Positions 10,689-21,975 are shown, counted from the first letter of the stretch. The stretch: DNA of 64,000 nt from Norana najaformis (GCA_964023275.1 OZ029928.1:3125606-3189605); one strand, 5' to 3'. Numbers and translations: made by a program. The notes: a model not told the origin generated them from the letters alone.

Positions 10689-12366
10689 ATGGCTACTTCC
10701 AGACGGAGCTGCATTAACCATCCAGACATATTCTGCTACATTTGTGGGGAATACACACTAAAAGCAAAGAGGAAACCGATTTCTGAGTTTGTAAAAAGAG
10801 CATATGTAGGTTATTTTGGTGTCAAACTTGGATATCAAGATAAGCAATGGGCTCCTCATACAGTATGCAAAACTTGTATTGAACAATTGCGCCACTGGAC
10901 AATTGGAAAGAGAAGCTGCCTGAAATTTGGTGTACCGATGGTTTGGAGGGAACAGATAAACCACTTGGACGACTGTTACTTTTGTATGGTTAATATCATA
11001 GGCATCAATCGAAATAATCGTCACAAGTTGTCTTACCCTGATATACCTTCAGCCAGGAGACCTGTTCCGCATTCGGATATTGTACCAGTTCCAACTTTTC
11101 GCGAACTACCTCAGCTCTCAGACGATGAGACTTGCATGTCCAATATCGGACAAGATGACGAAAGTGAAGAAAGTGGGGGCAGTGACAGTGATTTCCAATC
11201 AACTTCACACAGTGAACGTTTTGACCAAAAAGAGGTGAGTGATCTGATCAGGGACTTAAATCTTTCCAAAGAGTCCTCTGAATTGCTTGCGTCCAGACTA
11301 AAGGAAAAGAATGCACTTCAGCCTGGAACGAAAAGGATTTGCTGCCATTCTTTACCGAATACAACAACCTAGTATTCTGTAATGACATCAGCAACTTATT
11401 GAAGAAAATTGGTCTGTCGGATTACAGCCCAGATGAGTGGCGTCTTTTTATCGACAGTTCAAAACGTAGTCTGAAATGTGTGTTTTAAATAACGGCAACA
11501 AATTTGGTTCTATTCCAATCGGTCACTCCACCAGGATGAAAGAAGAGTACAATGCCATCTCTTTAGTACTGGAAAAGATAAAATACAAAGAACATCAATG
11601 GGTAATTTGTGTAGACTTGAAGATGGTAAATTTCCTCCTTGGTCAACAAAGTGGCTACACAAAGTATCCCTGCTTTTTGTGTCTTTGGGACAGTAGAGCC
11701 AAGCATGAACAGTGGACAAGAAAAGATTGGCCTTCGAGGAAAGACATGGTGGTTGGAGCTCAAAATGTAATCAAGGAATCTTTGGTGGCACGAGATAGGA
11801 TCATACTGCCACCACTACATATAAAGCTAGGCCTGATGAAACAATTTGTCAGGGCTTTGAATAAAGAAGGTTCATGCTTCGAATACATAGTACACAAGTT
11901 ACCAGGAATTACAATGGAAAAATTGAAGGCTGGAATCTTCGATGGTCCACAGATCAGGCAACTTATGAATGACCCACTTTTCATACCATCAATGAATGAA
12001 ATCGAATCTTGTGCCTGGTCTTCCTTTGTTCTTGTAACTAAAAATTTTCTTGGCAACAAGAAGGCAGACAATTATGCACAACTAGTAGAGGATATGCTTC
12101 TTCATTTCAACAAGCTTGGCTGCAACATGAGCATTAAAGTCCATTATCTCCACAGTCACTTAGATCGCTTTCCAGAGAATCTTGGTGACTTCAGCGAAGA
12201 GCAAGGTGAAAGATTTCACCAAGACATCAAAACAATGGAAAATCGATATCAAGGAAGATGGGATGCACACATGATGGCAGACTATTGCTGGAATATTATG
12301 CGCGATTGTTCCGGCAGATGCCACACTCGGAAATCGTACAAAAGGAGCTTCTTCGGTGTCGAATGA
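10689..12366 (+). pseudogene. Transposon-encoded C2C2-finger protein, two frameshifts
   Basis: The N-terminal part (from ATG 10689) carries CYICGEY and VCKTCIEQLRHW. Cys16/19/60/63 form a ZAD-like C2C2 zinc module, followed by an acidic serine-rich linker and then EVSDLIRDLNLSKESSELL. Reading must shift frame near 11330 to give FFTEYNNLVFCND and SPDEWRLFIDSSKRSLK, and again near 11484 to give NNGNKFGSIPIGHS. The C-terminal part then runs openly: ICVDLKMVNFLLGQQ, YPCFLCLWDSRA, PPLHIKLGLMKQF, SEEQGERFHQDIKTME, MMADYCWNIMRD. I recognise the family as a repetitive invertebrate protein; the inverted repeats around it support a transposase role. Asp in CVDLK and Glu in EEQGERFH are candidate catalytic acids (inference). 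Confidence 0.75.
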
Positions 12367-12552
12367 CTTGAAATTTTTATAACAAACTTGTTCTCTTTGG
12401 TATCATATAAGTACAGTTTCAGGTACTACCATTTTCTTTTAAGTATTTGTATTATTATGTTTATTTAGTGTATCACATAATAAATTGAGCACTACATAAT
12501 TATAGCTATAGCCTTATGTTTTATGGGCGAGCAGAGGCAAGGACTGGTATAT

Positions 12553-12682
12553 GGCATAATGTTCTATATCTCGAAAACTAGACCTGCTGGGAGAAAACTG
12601 GTGCCTTTTCTGGAATCAGCAGGTCAAATATACCCAGGAACAGTTCTAACATTTGAGGCAACAAATTATGTGTTGGCCAGTG
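12553..12682 (-). repeat. Right terminal inverted repeat of the 10-kb transposon
   Basis: The reverse complement begins CACTGGCCAACACATAATTT and keeps the blocks listed for the left repeat. TAA follows directly at 12683. Confidence 0.75.
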
Positions 12683-13004
12683 TAATGACAATAATTTATC
12701 TAAGCAATTACTTCAACACCTATATTGCTGTTTTCCCCATATTTTCCCATTGTGACAATTAATGAGTCACAAATTCCCCTTCGAAACGTATAGAAATCCT
12801 TCAGATGCGCTCTATTCACATAAACGGCATGCTACTACAGTCGGTCAGTATCAAAACCACCACTTAGAGAATGTCGTTCATTAAAGTTGGTTCATATTAT
12901 CAAATTTCAAATTCACTTACATATGTATCGCTACCACTATGACTTTCTGCCTTTACTATTTGATGAGTTGTTTTTCTATATGTGGCTGTTCACAGTTATA
13001 GCAC

Positions 13005-13340
13005 AATTTCTTCTTCTTCCTTCTGGCTGGAATTAATCCCTCTTAGGAGAGGGGTCAGCCACATGAATCTTTCTTTTCCATTTGTTTCTGTCTTCAGTAT
13101 TTTCTTTCTTCCGTCTGAGGAGCTTTAGGTCTTGCTGAATCATGTCTCCCATCTCTTCTTTTGTCGTCCCCGACTCCGGCGTCCGTAAACCATAATTCTT
13201 ATCGATTACAATCGTATGTCATAATTAATGTCATAATTCTTTTACTGCAGTTTTCCTCCTCTCTCCTCATCACATGACCGTACCATCTCAGCCTGGTTTC
13301 TCGTACCTTTTCAGATATACATGCCACTCTTGATACAATA
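13005..13340 (-). mobile_element. RTE-type LINE, C-terminal end
   Basis: The minus strand reads VRETRLRWYGHVMRREEENC (about 13300-13240), then after a short insertion RSRGRQKKRWEDMIQQDLK and DRNKWKRKIHVADPSPK. This is the hallmark tail (RLRWYGHVxRR...GRxxxRWxDxIxxDL...DRxxWR) of RTE/BovB-like and related endonuclease-reverse transcriptases. The insertion contains a small local repeat of ATTATGACAT units. It is dead and only the last ~100 codons remain. Confidence 0.8.
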
Positions 13341-15125
13341 GATGTATAAATATCGATCGGAGGGGCAAATACAAATATAAAATTGTTTCCTCTAAAATGC
13401 TAGGGACCACGGTTTGGAATTTGGAAGTGTCTTCCTACTACCTTAACAAATACATTGTCTTTATCACATTTCAAAATAGAATTAAAGCATTATCTGTTAA
13501 ATTTGAACTGCATTGTGTAAATATTAAAGACTCAACTTTACGGTGAACTTTACAATTTTTTACTTAAGTTTTCTCTTATTTATTTTCTGTGAATTGTATT
13601 CAGTCACAAACAATTTAAAAGGCACAAATTGTTAGGCCATCTGAAATACTTCTAATGGTAGTAGGACAGCTCTGCATGTAGCGGTTTTTTTAAAACTTTA
13701 TGGTTGTCCATTTACAGCCTCAAATAAATATTTTCTTACGTGGATGCTTGTATTTTTCTGTTGTTGATGGACGAATAAGTACTTATAATCATACCATAAC
13801 CATCATATTGCACTCCGATTAATATATATTCACATACATTCTATATTTCATTTCAGTTAATAGACTTTCTTGGTTTGCACTAATCGATTGTAATTATGAA
13901 TATTTGCAATGTTACTAAGTCCTCACTTCTGAACATAATTTTGCATTTGGCTAAAGCTCGTCGCTTGCAAAAAAACAATTTCGATGGAGCCATTGCCGGA
14001 TTGTCTCCTGAATTCGTCTTTGTTTCTTCATTGTCAAAAGAAGTTTTATCTTCGGAAGTTGTTTCCCAGCTTTGATTGTTCACTACATCCCTTGTGAATA
14101 CTATGCTGTACTTTCAGAATGAAATTTGTAAAGCATCGGCTTTTAACGATAACATGAGCCGATTAAAGTATTAGATGATTGACAGAAAGGCTTATAATAA
14201 ACTGATATGAAAGTTTTAGATGGCATTGGTATCACTGAAATTTTGGTAGCAGCATCTGTATGTATCGAGGCAATAAAAATACTAGGGATTTTGCTAAACA
14301 TAACCCGCATTGGCATCAGTGTGTGCTCTAGGTGGTCACTTAAAACTTTATCGAAACACATGTCTGAGAAATATATAGCCATGTTTAATTTAACTTTCAG
14401 ATGACAAGTTTACCTTCGCTTATATCTTGTGCAAGATACGGAGTACTTGCCTCCTACTATATGCTACTTTCAGCTGGGCCGCAACAGTAAGCGCTTGTTC
14501 AACACAAAGACTTCAACATGCCTTACTCGTGCTAAGTTGATTATAACATCACTGTACATCACAAACGTTATGCTAGTCAGTATACTTACTTATGTCAAAT
14601 TTTGAGGCATAACTATCAAGCGTAGAGAGCCAACTGTGTTTTCATTTGGATATTAAAAAATATTATATCCGGTAAGGCTTTTTAATTTTGCATAGTAATA
14701 GTTGATCCAATAAAGATTAGCATTCTACTGCGTAATCTAATAAACTAATAATCTTGCCAACGCCAACTTGTGTGGCATGCATATCGTAACATTAGTTCCT
14801 GTACAGTTAGTTCAGTCAGTTACTTGCTGATTCGGATCTGTTCACTCCGCCTGCAAGCGGTACAAGCGAGAACACATTGGATAAGTCGTCCCGGTTTACA
14901 TATGCTATAGGAGACCTTCGAAACAACTGCTACAGGATACCTTCTAAAAGAGCCATACGATGGCGCCCAATTGAGGCAACGGGGATAAGGAGAGCAATCT
15001 ATTGAATATCGACTCGTTACTTTCAGATCGTCGCGTATTAATAAGAGTAAACCACTTACCCCATGGTTCGATAGGGTATGCTGAGGTAAGCGTTGCCAGA
15101 CCAGACGGCTTGACAGACAGTGCAG
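13341..15125. other. Intergenic, mostly unrecognised
   Basis: No gene or domain was recognised. 14830-15000 resembles 30880-31020 (CACATTGGATAA, CTAT..G.GACCTT, then GGCAA..G), which leads into LINE family B there, so its right part is probably older LINE sequence. Confidence 0.4.
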
Positions 15126-15570
15126 GCACTCCAGATCTCCGGAGTCTGCAGTCCTATTTCAGGAAAGACCACTAAACTGAGACGGTGATATTGCAGCTTA
15201 TCTCTGACATTTGTGACGCTACTGACTTTGAAAAAGTCAAGCTGCTGGCTCTTCTTGCTGTCAACGTTGAGACGATGGACAACAAAATCTCATTTACTTG
15301 ACTCAGAACACTCTGCAGAATTGTCCGACGACCATTAAAATGGCTACGATCCATTTTTCATGGGAGGAACATGATGAATTGATGATAAATTAGCTGGAAC
15401 AAACAAATCAGCATGGACGCCAGTTCCATAATGTATCTCACAGGAATCGGTCACTGGACCTCTTTTTAAGATCTTGTGCACAGATTTTGGAAATAGCGTT
15501 CATTAATACGCCGATGATGTTAAGTTGCACTTGCTTGTAAAAAGCTTTGAAATAAAATTGATTTAAAATT
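15126..15570 (+). mobile_element. Degenerate CR1/L2-like LINE reverse transcriptase (E-like)
   Basis: The + strand reads FRKDHxTETVILQLISDICD followed by FEKVKLLALLAVNVETMDN, matching FRKGHSTETMVLRLVSDIYD and the domain A (LDVSAAFDTVD) of the better-preserved copy at 20656-21237. Further on, SQESVTGPLFKILCTDFGN and then YADDVKLHL represent domains B and C. The region between is deleted and several stops are present. Confidence 0.65.
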
Positions 15571-15789
15571 GAAAGATTCATCATATTAACGCTTTTTCTA
15601 ATTGTAGAAATAAACAGTTACATTGTCCATCATTACGCACGTGAATTTTTTGCATTGAAGAATAATGCGTTGCAAGAGGTAAAGATCTGATCTATCAAGC
15701 ATTTAATTATGTATATATTCGACCACTGCTAAGTTTTTAATTCTTTAATTTAAACATTTATTGCTGTTAAATGTGTCTATAATTGTAAT

Positions 15790-16594
15790 TAGTAACTTCT
15801 ATCGCGCCGATGTCTAATGCACGAGGCATCAACCCAAAGGTTAATACCCAGAATTAGGTCTATATCCAGTCCACTAAGGCATATTGTCAAATGAAATGCA
15901 GATTTGAGTATCATCAGTACAGAACTGATATCCTAGTGAATCAAGCAGTGTACCTAGTGGTGCGGTGTATAATGTAAACAAAAATGGACCAAGCACGGAA
16001 CCCTGTGGAACACCACATGTCAACAAAGCACTAGATGAATAACTACCATTTATATATACTGATTGAGTTCGTGGGCTAATATCTACTATCTAATATTTGC
16101 TACTTAATAGCAAACGAAAGCAGGGAAGGTGCAGAAACACCAAACTAGTCCTGGACACGGTTCAGAAGAAGCGAATAATCTACAGTATCAAAAGCAGCAG
16201 ATAAGTCAAGAAGACCAAGAGCTGTCACTCTACCTTTTTCCATGAAGCACATGATATCATTACGAACAGCAAGAAGTGCAGATTCTGTTGAATGAAACTT
16301 GAGGCAAACGGACTGAAATGGAGAGATTAGCGAGTTGGTAGATAGGTGAGTTTGCTTACAGTTCATAACTACCCGTTCAAGAATTTTATATACAAAATTT
16401 AAAGTTGAGATGGGTCTGAAATTAGACAGGCCACCCGGGTCGAGAGAATGTTTCTGTAACAGGGGATGAACTATGGCATGAGCAAAAGCCGTTGGGAGGA
16501 ATCCCTCAAGCAATGAGAAATTGATTATTGATGTAATGGTTGGATCCAGGACATCAAAGCACTCTTTCAGAAGAGAGATAGGAATGAAAGACAA
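15790..16594 (-). mobile_element. CR1/L2-like LINE (A-like), RT fused to 3' UTR
   Basis: The minus-strand frame 16594-16145 encodes the fingers and palm of a reverse transcriptase: LQKHSLDPGGLSNFRPISTL, FHSTESALLAVRND, ALGLLDLSAAFDTVDYSLLL. After stops it continues LLTCGVPQGSVLGPFLFTLY (domain B) and QFCTDDTQICISFD, where the YADD box has become CTDD. Within about 10 codons this runs straight into a family A 3' UTR and tail (TCGGCGCGATAGAAG then TTACTAATTACAATTA). The thumb and connection region is therefore deleted. It is inactive. Confidence 0.8.
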
Positions 16595-17160
16595 TCTTTT
16601 GGCACAAACTGTAGCCTGTTCTCTAGTCTGCTCTCGCCTCGATTATGCCAACGTGGATTTTACAGGTATCTCAAATCTTGAACTCAAAAAACTTCAACGC
16701 ATCCGAAATTCCTTGGCTCGTGTGGTGCTGCGTGCACCTCCTCACAGATATTCCTTAGCTCTATCAAGCCAGCTGCATTCGCTTCCTGTGAAATTCCGGA
16801 TAAGATTTAAACTAGTCTGTCTGACCTACAAAACTCTTACTATGAGCACTTCTACTTACCTTCAGTCTCTAGTCTCCCTTACATCCCTCCACGCAGCCTA
16901 CGATCTTCAAGTAAGGGTCTCTTGGCTGAGCCACGATGCAGAACTGGGCTCTCGTGCATTCAACACCGCTGCCCCGAAGGAATGGAACCGTCTACCAATG
17001 TTTCTCCGAAGTTTGAACTCCTTTCCTTCTTTCAAGAAACGCCTGAAAACTCGCTATTTCTCACTGGCTTTCAAGCATCTGGATATCTAACTCTTTCACC
17101 TGGCGACTGACTATCGGCGTCTCCAATTCACAATTCGGTGTGACTTTGCGCGCATTACAA
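16590..17160 (+). mobile_element. CR1/L2-like LINE (family B), C-terminal end
   Basis: The + strand reads QTVACSLVCSRLDYANVDFT, LELKKLQRIRNSLARVVLR, LSSQLHSLPVKFRIRFKL, APKEWNRLPMFLRSLNSF and KTRYFSLAFKHLDI to the stop near 17088, then a 3' UTR. The same family appears at 30900-32560. It sits head to head with the minus-strand fragment that ends at 16594, with no gap. Confidence 0.8.
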
Positions 17161-18200
17161 ATTTTACACAGTAAAATAGAATGCTTCATCTCTATGGACC
17201 ACATAAAAATCGCTGCTCTGGTTCACATATGTTCCCTCAAACAACCTTCTACTTACCAACTGTCTTGTAGGTCTAGATAACTCTGGACGCCCTGTGGCTA
17301 TACCGACTTCCACTTGCTCCCAGGCAGGAACAACAGGCTTTTCCTCTGACAATACCGCAGCAAAGGCTTCTACCTCTTCAAACAAACTCCTACATCCAAC
17401 TTTGCAACACAAACTTTCGAAATACATCCCTAATGTAACTAGCCCATGCGGTGGTATGCTACTCACCACCATAACCAAACAAAATCCTGGTTGCACCTCT
17501 CAACCTTAGCTCTTGGCAAACCTTCCTAGCATTTGGACCAATTGTTCTCGAACAACCAGTCAGAGGAGGCAAACGCCATAATCTGGCACCCACATAGGAG
17601 GGTGGAAAATTTCTTTGCCACCTCAACGGCTAGAGATGATGAACTCTAGATTCCACGCCTTGACATACGCATGCATAAATGCAAGTCCAAAACAAACAAC
17701 GATCGAAGTTTGAAGACAGCAATGTCACCTCAGCAGTAAGTTTAGACGATAAGCCGGCACCAATAAACCAGGGCACTAATTTTATGGCTAAAGCATCCTG
17801 CGCCTTCAACCCACACTTCATTTCCTCCAGTAAGCAATGTGACCCCCTTTCAGCCCACCAAACAGGAAATGCTTAGCCGCATTCGTTCGTTTCCCGGCGA
17901 GTTCATCCGGGGCCCAACGGCCGACGGTCTCCAACCCCAACACCCCTTCAATCCTGTAGGTTACGCCGAAACCCGAACCCGAACTCGTTTAAGCCATCCC
18001 TGCCTGTCACGATGCCGAGTTTCAACGAATAGAAGTCTTTTATTATTATTTAACTAAAACGTTAATTCGACCGAAAATAAAGCAGTTCTGCACGTCAAAC
18101 ATCGCCTGACAATTCGGCTCAGTCTTTCTCTCGGTCTCCCTCTTCGTCTGATTCCAGTCTGACATCGGTCTATCTCGGTCTGACTCCAAGAGTTACTTTA
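17161..18200. other. Unidentified region, one 110-codon minus frame
   Basis: A minus-strand frame at 17496-17164 (110 residues, rich in Val, Glu and Ser) is longer than its surroundings but matches nothing I recognise. On the + strand 17880-18000 is unusually C-rich. 18115-18190 is a degenerate CGGTCT/CAGTCTGA-rich stretch. It could be the 5' part of the retroelement whose RT follows at 18385, which is inference only. Confidence 0.3.
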
Positions 18201-18251
18201 CCCCTTTTAAACTAGTTTGACAATCCCTTGACACCCCTGGTGAATCTGTCT
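18201..18251. repeat. 51-bp block identical to 8244-8294
   Basis: Second copy of the block described at 8244. Here it follows AGAGTTACTTTA and precedes GGCACTCCCTCACG, so the flanks differ completely from the first copy. Confidence 0.85.
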
Positions 18252-18384
18252 GGCACTCCCTCACGTCAGGTAAGTGTCCAAATTTCCCGCCGAAGGCGCA
18301 CCTCCATCTACCATCAGTGAACACCAGAGGGCACCAACGGACGCCCGTGCTGACGACGACGACACGTGAGGCGAGGAACGTGAC

Positions 18385-18775
18385 ACTGCCTTAGTTAACA
18401 TCCTTTTGGCTGGGTTCTGTCCTGAGCAAATTCGATTTTCTCTCTTTGGAGACAAACGTTTTGCGCTTCGGAAAAAGCCTGGTGGTGTTCGACCAATAGT
18501 ATTAGGATGCTAATGGTACAAATTAACATTGAAATGCGCCAACAGCTTTGCTCTTCCTAAAGGCTTCCGCATTTAAAGCTTCCGCATTTATATCCAACAA
18601 ACAGGTCGGTGCCACTCAACCTGGCAGCTGCGAAGCGGTTGTCCACTCCTGCAGACGCTTTCTTAACAGCATGCAATCAGGTTCTGTATTAATTAAGATT
18701 GATTTTTCAAACGCGTTTAGCAGCCTCCACCGAGACCACATGCTCTCTATTGTTGATTAGCCCCTACCTGAACTC
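18385..18775 (+). mobile_element. Reverse transcriptase fragment of another (possibly R2-like) element
   Basis: The + strand reads ILLAGFCPEQIRFSLFGDKR and ALRKKPGGVRPIVLG (RT fingers). After a frame break it gives QVGATQPGSCEAVVHSCRRF and VLIKIDFSNAFSSLHRDHML, which is domain A with the first catalytic Asp. The pattern (G..R.I..G, LG.G.PGGCEAAVH, LDFSNAF...RRD) is distinct from the CR1/L2 LINEs elsewhere in the window. A short duplication (CTTCCGCATTTA twice, about 18565-18592) occurs inside. It is truncated before the YADD box. Confidence 0.6.
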
Positions 18776-18828
18776 TTACCTTTATGCCACCAAACGGCCA
18801 AGCATGTTTTCATATATATATATATGTG

Positions 18829-18870
18829 TGTATGTAAGTGTATGTATATATATATATACACTTACATACA
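18829..18870. repeat. AT-rich inverted repeat
   Basis: TGTATGTAAGTGTA at 18829-18842 is perfectly inverted at 18857-18870 around a TGTATATATATATA-type loop, within a TA/TG microsatellite starting near 18811. It could extrude a hairpin. Confidence 0.8.
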
Positions 18871-18894
18871 TGTGCACTGTCGCATATAAGGCCC

Positions 18895-19060
18895 TAGATG
18901 TAATATCTAATCTAATCAAATTAATTCTATGGCCCCGTTATTATAATGTCCAAGGAATCAGTCGATGGTCGCTTCAAGTCAAAATCGCAGTCCAAAATCA
19001 TAATTCGTTGGAGAAGCCATGTCAAATTTTCGTAGATCACAGAAACCAGGCTACGGCGGG
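18895..19060 (-). mobile_element. LINE family D 3' end
   Basis: Shares with 57435-57620 and 54520-54660 the minus-strand UTR. Read on the + strand this is a CTAATCTAATC tail, then TTATNATGTCC, CAGTCGATGGTCGC, TGGAGAAGCC and CAGGCTACGGCGGGTA. Only the tail is recognisable in this copy; after about 19060 it diverges. Confidence 0.65.
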
Positions 19061-19243
19061 TACAGATACAAAGCCCACGACACCACAGACGGAAATAGGG
19101 GTTGGGCCTCCAGAGCAGTAAGTTACACAAAGATAGGCAGAGCAAGTGGGGTGGCTCGCACTATGGTTCTTCATTTCAATGCTAGGCTGCATCCATGTTC
19201 AGAGCGTCTTAAATTAATATCATTTAATTTAATGTTTTTGCAG

Positions 19244-19302
19244 GAAAGTTTTGGCGGTTGTGTTCACCGCAGTGTTTTTAGGACTTTACTTTAAAAATAG
19301 AG
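19244..19302 (+). CDS. Probable signal-anchor mini-exon of the GT77-like gene
   Basis: A 59-bp exon candidate bounded by a strong acceptor (TTTAATGTTTTTGCAG ending 19243) and a consensus donor (GTAAGT at 19303). Only one frame is open, and it encodes KVLAVVFTAVFLGLYFKNR, a textbook signal anchor: one basic residue, about 15 hydrophobic residues, then a basic stop-transfer. The exon ends in phase 1 (a lone G). The next host exon, at 28009, needs exactly one base to complete its first codon (G+AA). Joined, the anchor is followed by EKTIDQRLLAYF. The initiator exon, which must end in phase 2, was not found. The intron of 8.7 kb is full of transposons. The assignment to the 28-kb gene is inference. 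Confidence 0.55.
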
Positions 19303-20269
19303 GTAAGTTTAACTCTTTTGTGGGAACAATTGCTTTGAACGAAGAAGCTCACCATTGCATAAGAACAATTTTATGTTGATGAATGTAAATAATGAGAAAT
19401 TTTAATCTTTCTTTACACCAATTTCTTCCTCGGCAGCCAAAAAGATTGGATAACTTGTGAACCTAAACCGCTAGGTCACTATTGCGCTTAATCATGTACC
19501 TATGTTCTTTGATAGACTGCAACTTTGGTTTGGCTTTAATATAAATATAATTTTACCACATTATGCCAAAATCCACATTTTTACGTGTTCGTGAAAAGAT
19601 TTGACATATTGTAATCAATGATGTCTCGAATTTTTGAAAGTCTGATGATATTTATAACGCTATAATCATCTGTTAACTATTTGTTGCAATGATTAAGTCA
19701 AACTTCATTCGATCAAATAGAGAGAACAAGTGCGTAGAACAAAGTTAAAGCTATGGTGTTATAATTAAGAAATAAATTTAAAAAGGGAAATAATGCTAAT
19801 ATTTAAAATAATAAAATTCGTTCTTTACTTTCTTCTTCTACGCCAAAGTAGTCCTGAAATTTAGAGGCCCAAAACTCAAATGGTGGTCGTAATTTTGAAA
19901 TTTATTACCTAAACAACTTAGAACAAAGTGCAGAACACTAGCTTTTATTAAAGCGATGCGCTAAATGAAAGACATTGTTCAAAGCTTGTTGGAGGTTTAC
20001 CTGAGGAAATGTAGGATCCAGTTACCGAAAGATAAGAGAGGGAGAACGACAGATGAGCTTTTTAGTGCTTACAATTGAATACAACGGAAGGTTGTTGCTT
20101 TCATCGGCATAAACTCATCTCAATTTTGAATGGACTGGCGTTTCACATTTGATGACTCTGCTGCTCGACAGACGTAAAATGGTTCTGAAGGTCAAGACCA
20201 GTCTACTTAAGGATATGCATCCAGATACCCTAAAATAACAGGGTCACGAATCAAGCCGTCGGCGTCATC
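19303..20269. other. Intronic sequence, nothing recognised
   Basis: AT-rich. The right part (20040-20230) probably belongs to the LINE that follows, but I could not align it. Confidence 0.4.
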
Positions 20270-21975
20270 TCGGAATTGCCGTGGGCTTAAGTCGCAGTGA
20301 CGCACCTATGGACTGACAATGTACTTCGGTCGACCTCACGGAACTGAACTCAGGTCACTCCTTCTGTCCTCCCCAACAAAGACATGCTCTCTGGACCCGA
20401 TCCCAACCTTTCTTCTTCAGGAGCTTGTTGATGACCTCCTTCCATTCCTACTCCGGCTCTGTAATTCATCGCTTTCTGAGGGGCATCTACCTCTTAGTCA
20501 GAAGCGGATATCGCCAAACCACCCCTGGAAAAGCTCGTTTTGGATCCTGAAGATGTCAGTAGCTACCGCCCAGTCTCCAAGCTCTCATTTCTCTCAAAGA
20601 TCATCGAGAAAATAGTCGAACAGCAGGCAATCTTCTATGTTGACTAAGTAATCTCATGCCAAAGCGTCAGTCTGGTTTTAGGAAGGGCCATTCGACTGAG
20701 ACGATGGTCCTTCGACTTGTCTCTGACATCTATGATGCCATCGACGCAGGGAAGGTCACTCTGCTCGCTGTCCTTGATGTAAGCGCAGCATTCGACACTG
20801 TGGATCATCAGGTTCTCCTGACTCGCCTCGAAACCTCGTATGGTTTTGCGGGCCGGAAACTCGAATGGATACGCTCTTTCCTCGACGGAAGGACTATGAG
20901 GGTTGAGGTCGGGACGGATGAATGGAGCTGGATTCCGGTTCTCTGTGGCGTGCCACAGGGTTCAGTTCTCGGGCCACTTCTTTACATACTCTATACTGCC
21001 GATCTAACCAAGGTCGTCAAAGCTCTCGGTGCACTGTTTCATCAATATGCCGATGATATGCAGATATATGTGACTTGCCCTCCATCTGACACCGCAGCCC
21101 GTGTGTCGAATATCCACCTGGTGGTTGCCAATATACAGAAATGGATGTCTTCAAACCGTCTTCGGTTGAACCGGCGAAAACACAGTTCATCTGGTTCGGC
21201 TCTCGGCACAAGCTTCGGGATGCGGATCGTGATATGATACTGGCGGCATCTTCGAACTCGGTCTCGCTGCAAACGGTTCGTGATCTGGGTGTTTTGTTGG
21301 ACAACGAGCTGTCGATGGCGGGCCATATTAATTCACTCTGCAGGACTTGCTACTACGAACTGCGTCAGATAAGGACTATACGTCGAAACCTGCCCTATAG
21401 CGTGGTTATCACACTCGTCCATTCCTTCATCATCACGCCTCTGGACTACTCCAACTCCATCCTGGTCGGCTTGCCTAAATTCCGCATCGGTCAGCTTCAG
21501 TCTGTCCTCAACTGTGCTGCTTGGCTCGTCGCTTGTACGTCCAGATTCTCGCATATTTCCACCTACATACGAGACACCCTACATTGGCTTTCAGTTGAGA
21601 AGAGGGTACATTTCAAAATATCCCTCATGGTCAGGTCCTCGATCGTTGGCTTAGCGCCCGATTATATCATGAGTTCATCAAGCCAGTTGCTGATCAACCT
21701 GGTCGACAGAGACTACGATCGGCGACACATGGTCAACTCATTGTATCCCGTTCTCGTACGTCTGCTCGGGCGGCCCGCGACCTCTCCACTGTGGGGCCGT
21801 CTCTCTGGAACACTCTTCCACCAGATATCCGATCCCTTGCCTGTTCAACAGTTCAAGAAACATTTTCTGCCCGTCTCAAGATCGGCAGGAAATGTTTAGA
21901 GACCGTTAGGTAGCCGTGCTGCAGCGCCTTTGTGAGTTACTTAAAAGGCGCTTTACAAATTTAATGATACATACA
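20270..21975 (+). mobile_element. CR1/L2-like LINE (family E), most of the reverse transcriptase
   Basis: After LRSLLLSSPTKTCSLDPIPT (20349 on) the reading continues through a frame break to QSGFRKGHSTETMVLRL. Domain A follows (LLAVLDVSAAFDTVDHQVLL), then domain B (CGVPQGSVLGPLLYILYTAD) and an intact YADD box (HQYADDMQIYV, about 21040-21072). A further frameshift near 21175 leads to FIWFGSRHKLRDADRDM, VRDLGVLLDNELSMAGHI, ISTYIRDTLHWLSVEKRVHF and QFKKHFLPVSRSAGNV, ending at 21899. The 3' end (AAGGCGCTTTACAAATTTAA then ATACATACATACATA) closes at about 21981. No endonuclease is visible. It is inactive through at least three frame breaks. Confidence 0.85.

Larger units (their letters stand above)
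10085..12682 (+). mobile_element. DNA transposon with ~130-bp inverted repeats and CACTG ends
   Basis: The two ends align as inverted repeats over about 130 bp. The first 12 bases (CACTGGCCAACA) are identical, followed by shared blocks such as TTGTTGCCT, CTGATTC, AGAAAA and CAGGTCTAGTTT. The flanks are TAA on both sides (10082-10084, 12683-12685), a probable 3-bp target duplication. Length is 2598 bp. Inside is one transposase-like gene on the + strand with two frameshifts. CACTA/CACTG ends with a 3-bp duplication fit the CACTA (EnSpm) superfamily, but the protein does not look like a textbook Tnp2, so I leave the superfamily open. The copy is non-autonomous now. Confidence 0.75.

Noticed and set aside
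18240-18276. CGTCAG/GTAAGTGT at 18270 as the donor of the missing initiator exon of the GT77-like gene
   Set aside because: The donor is strong, but no ATG-led frame of the required phase precedes it.
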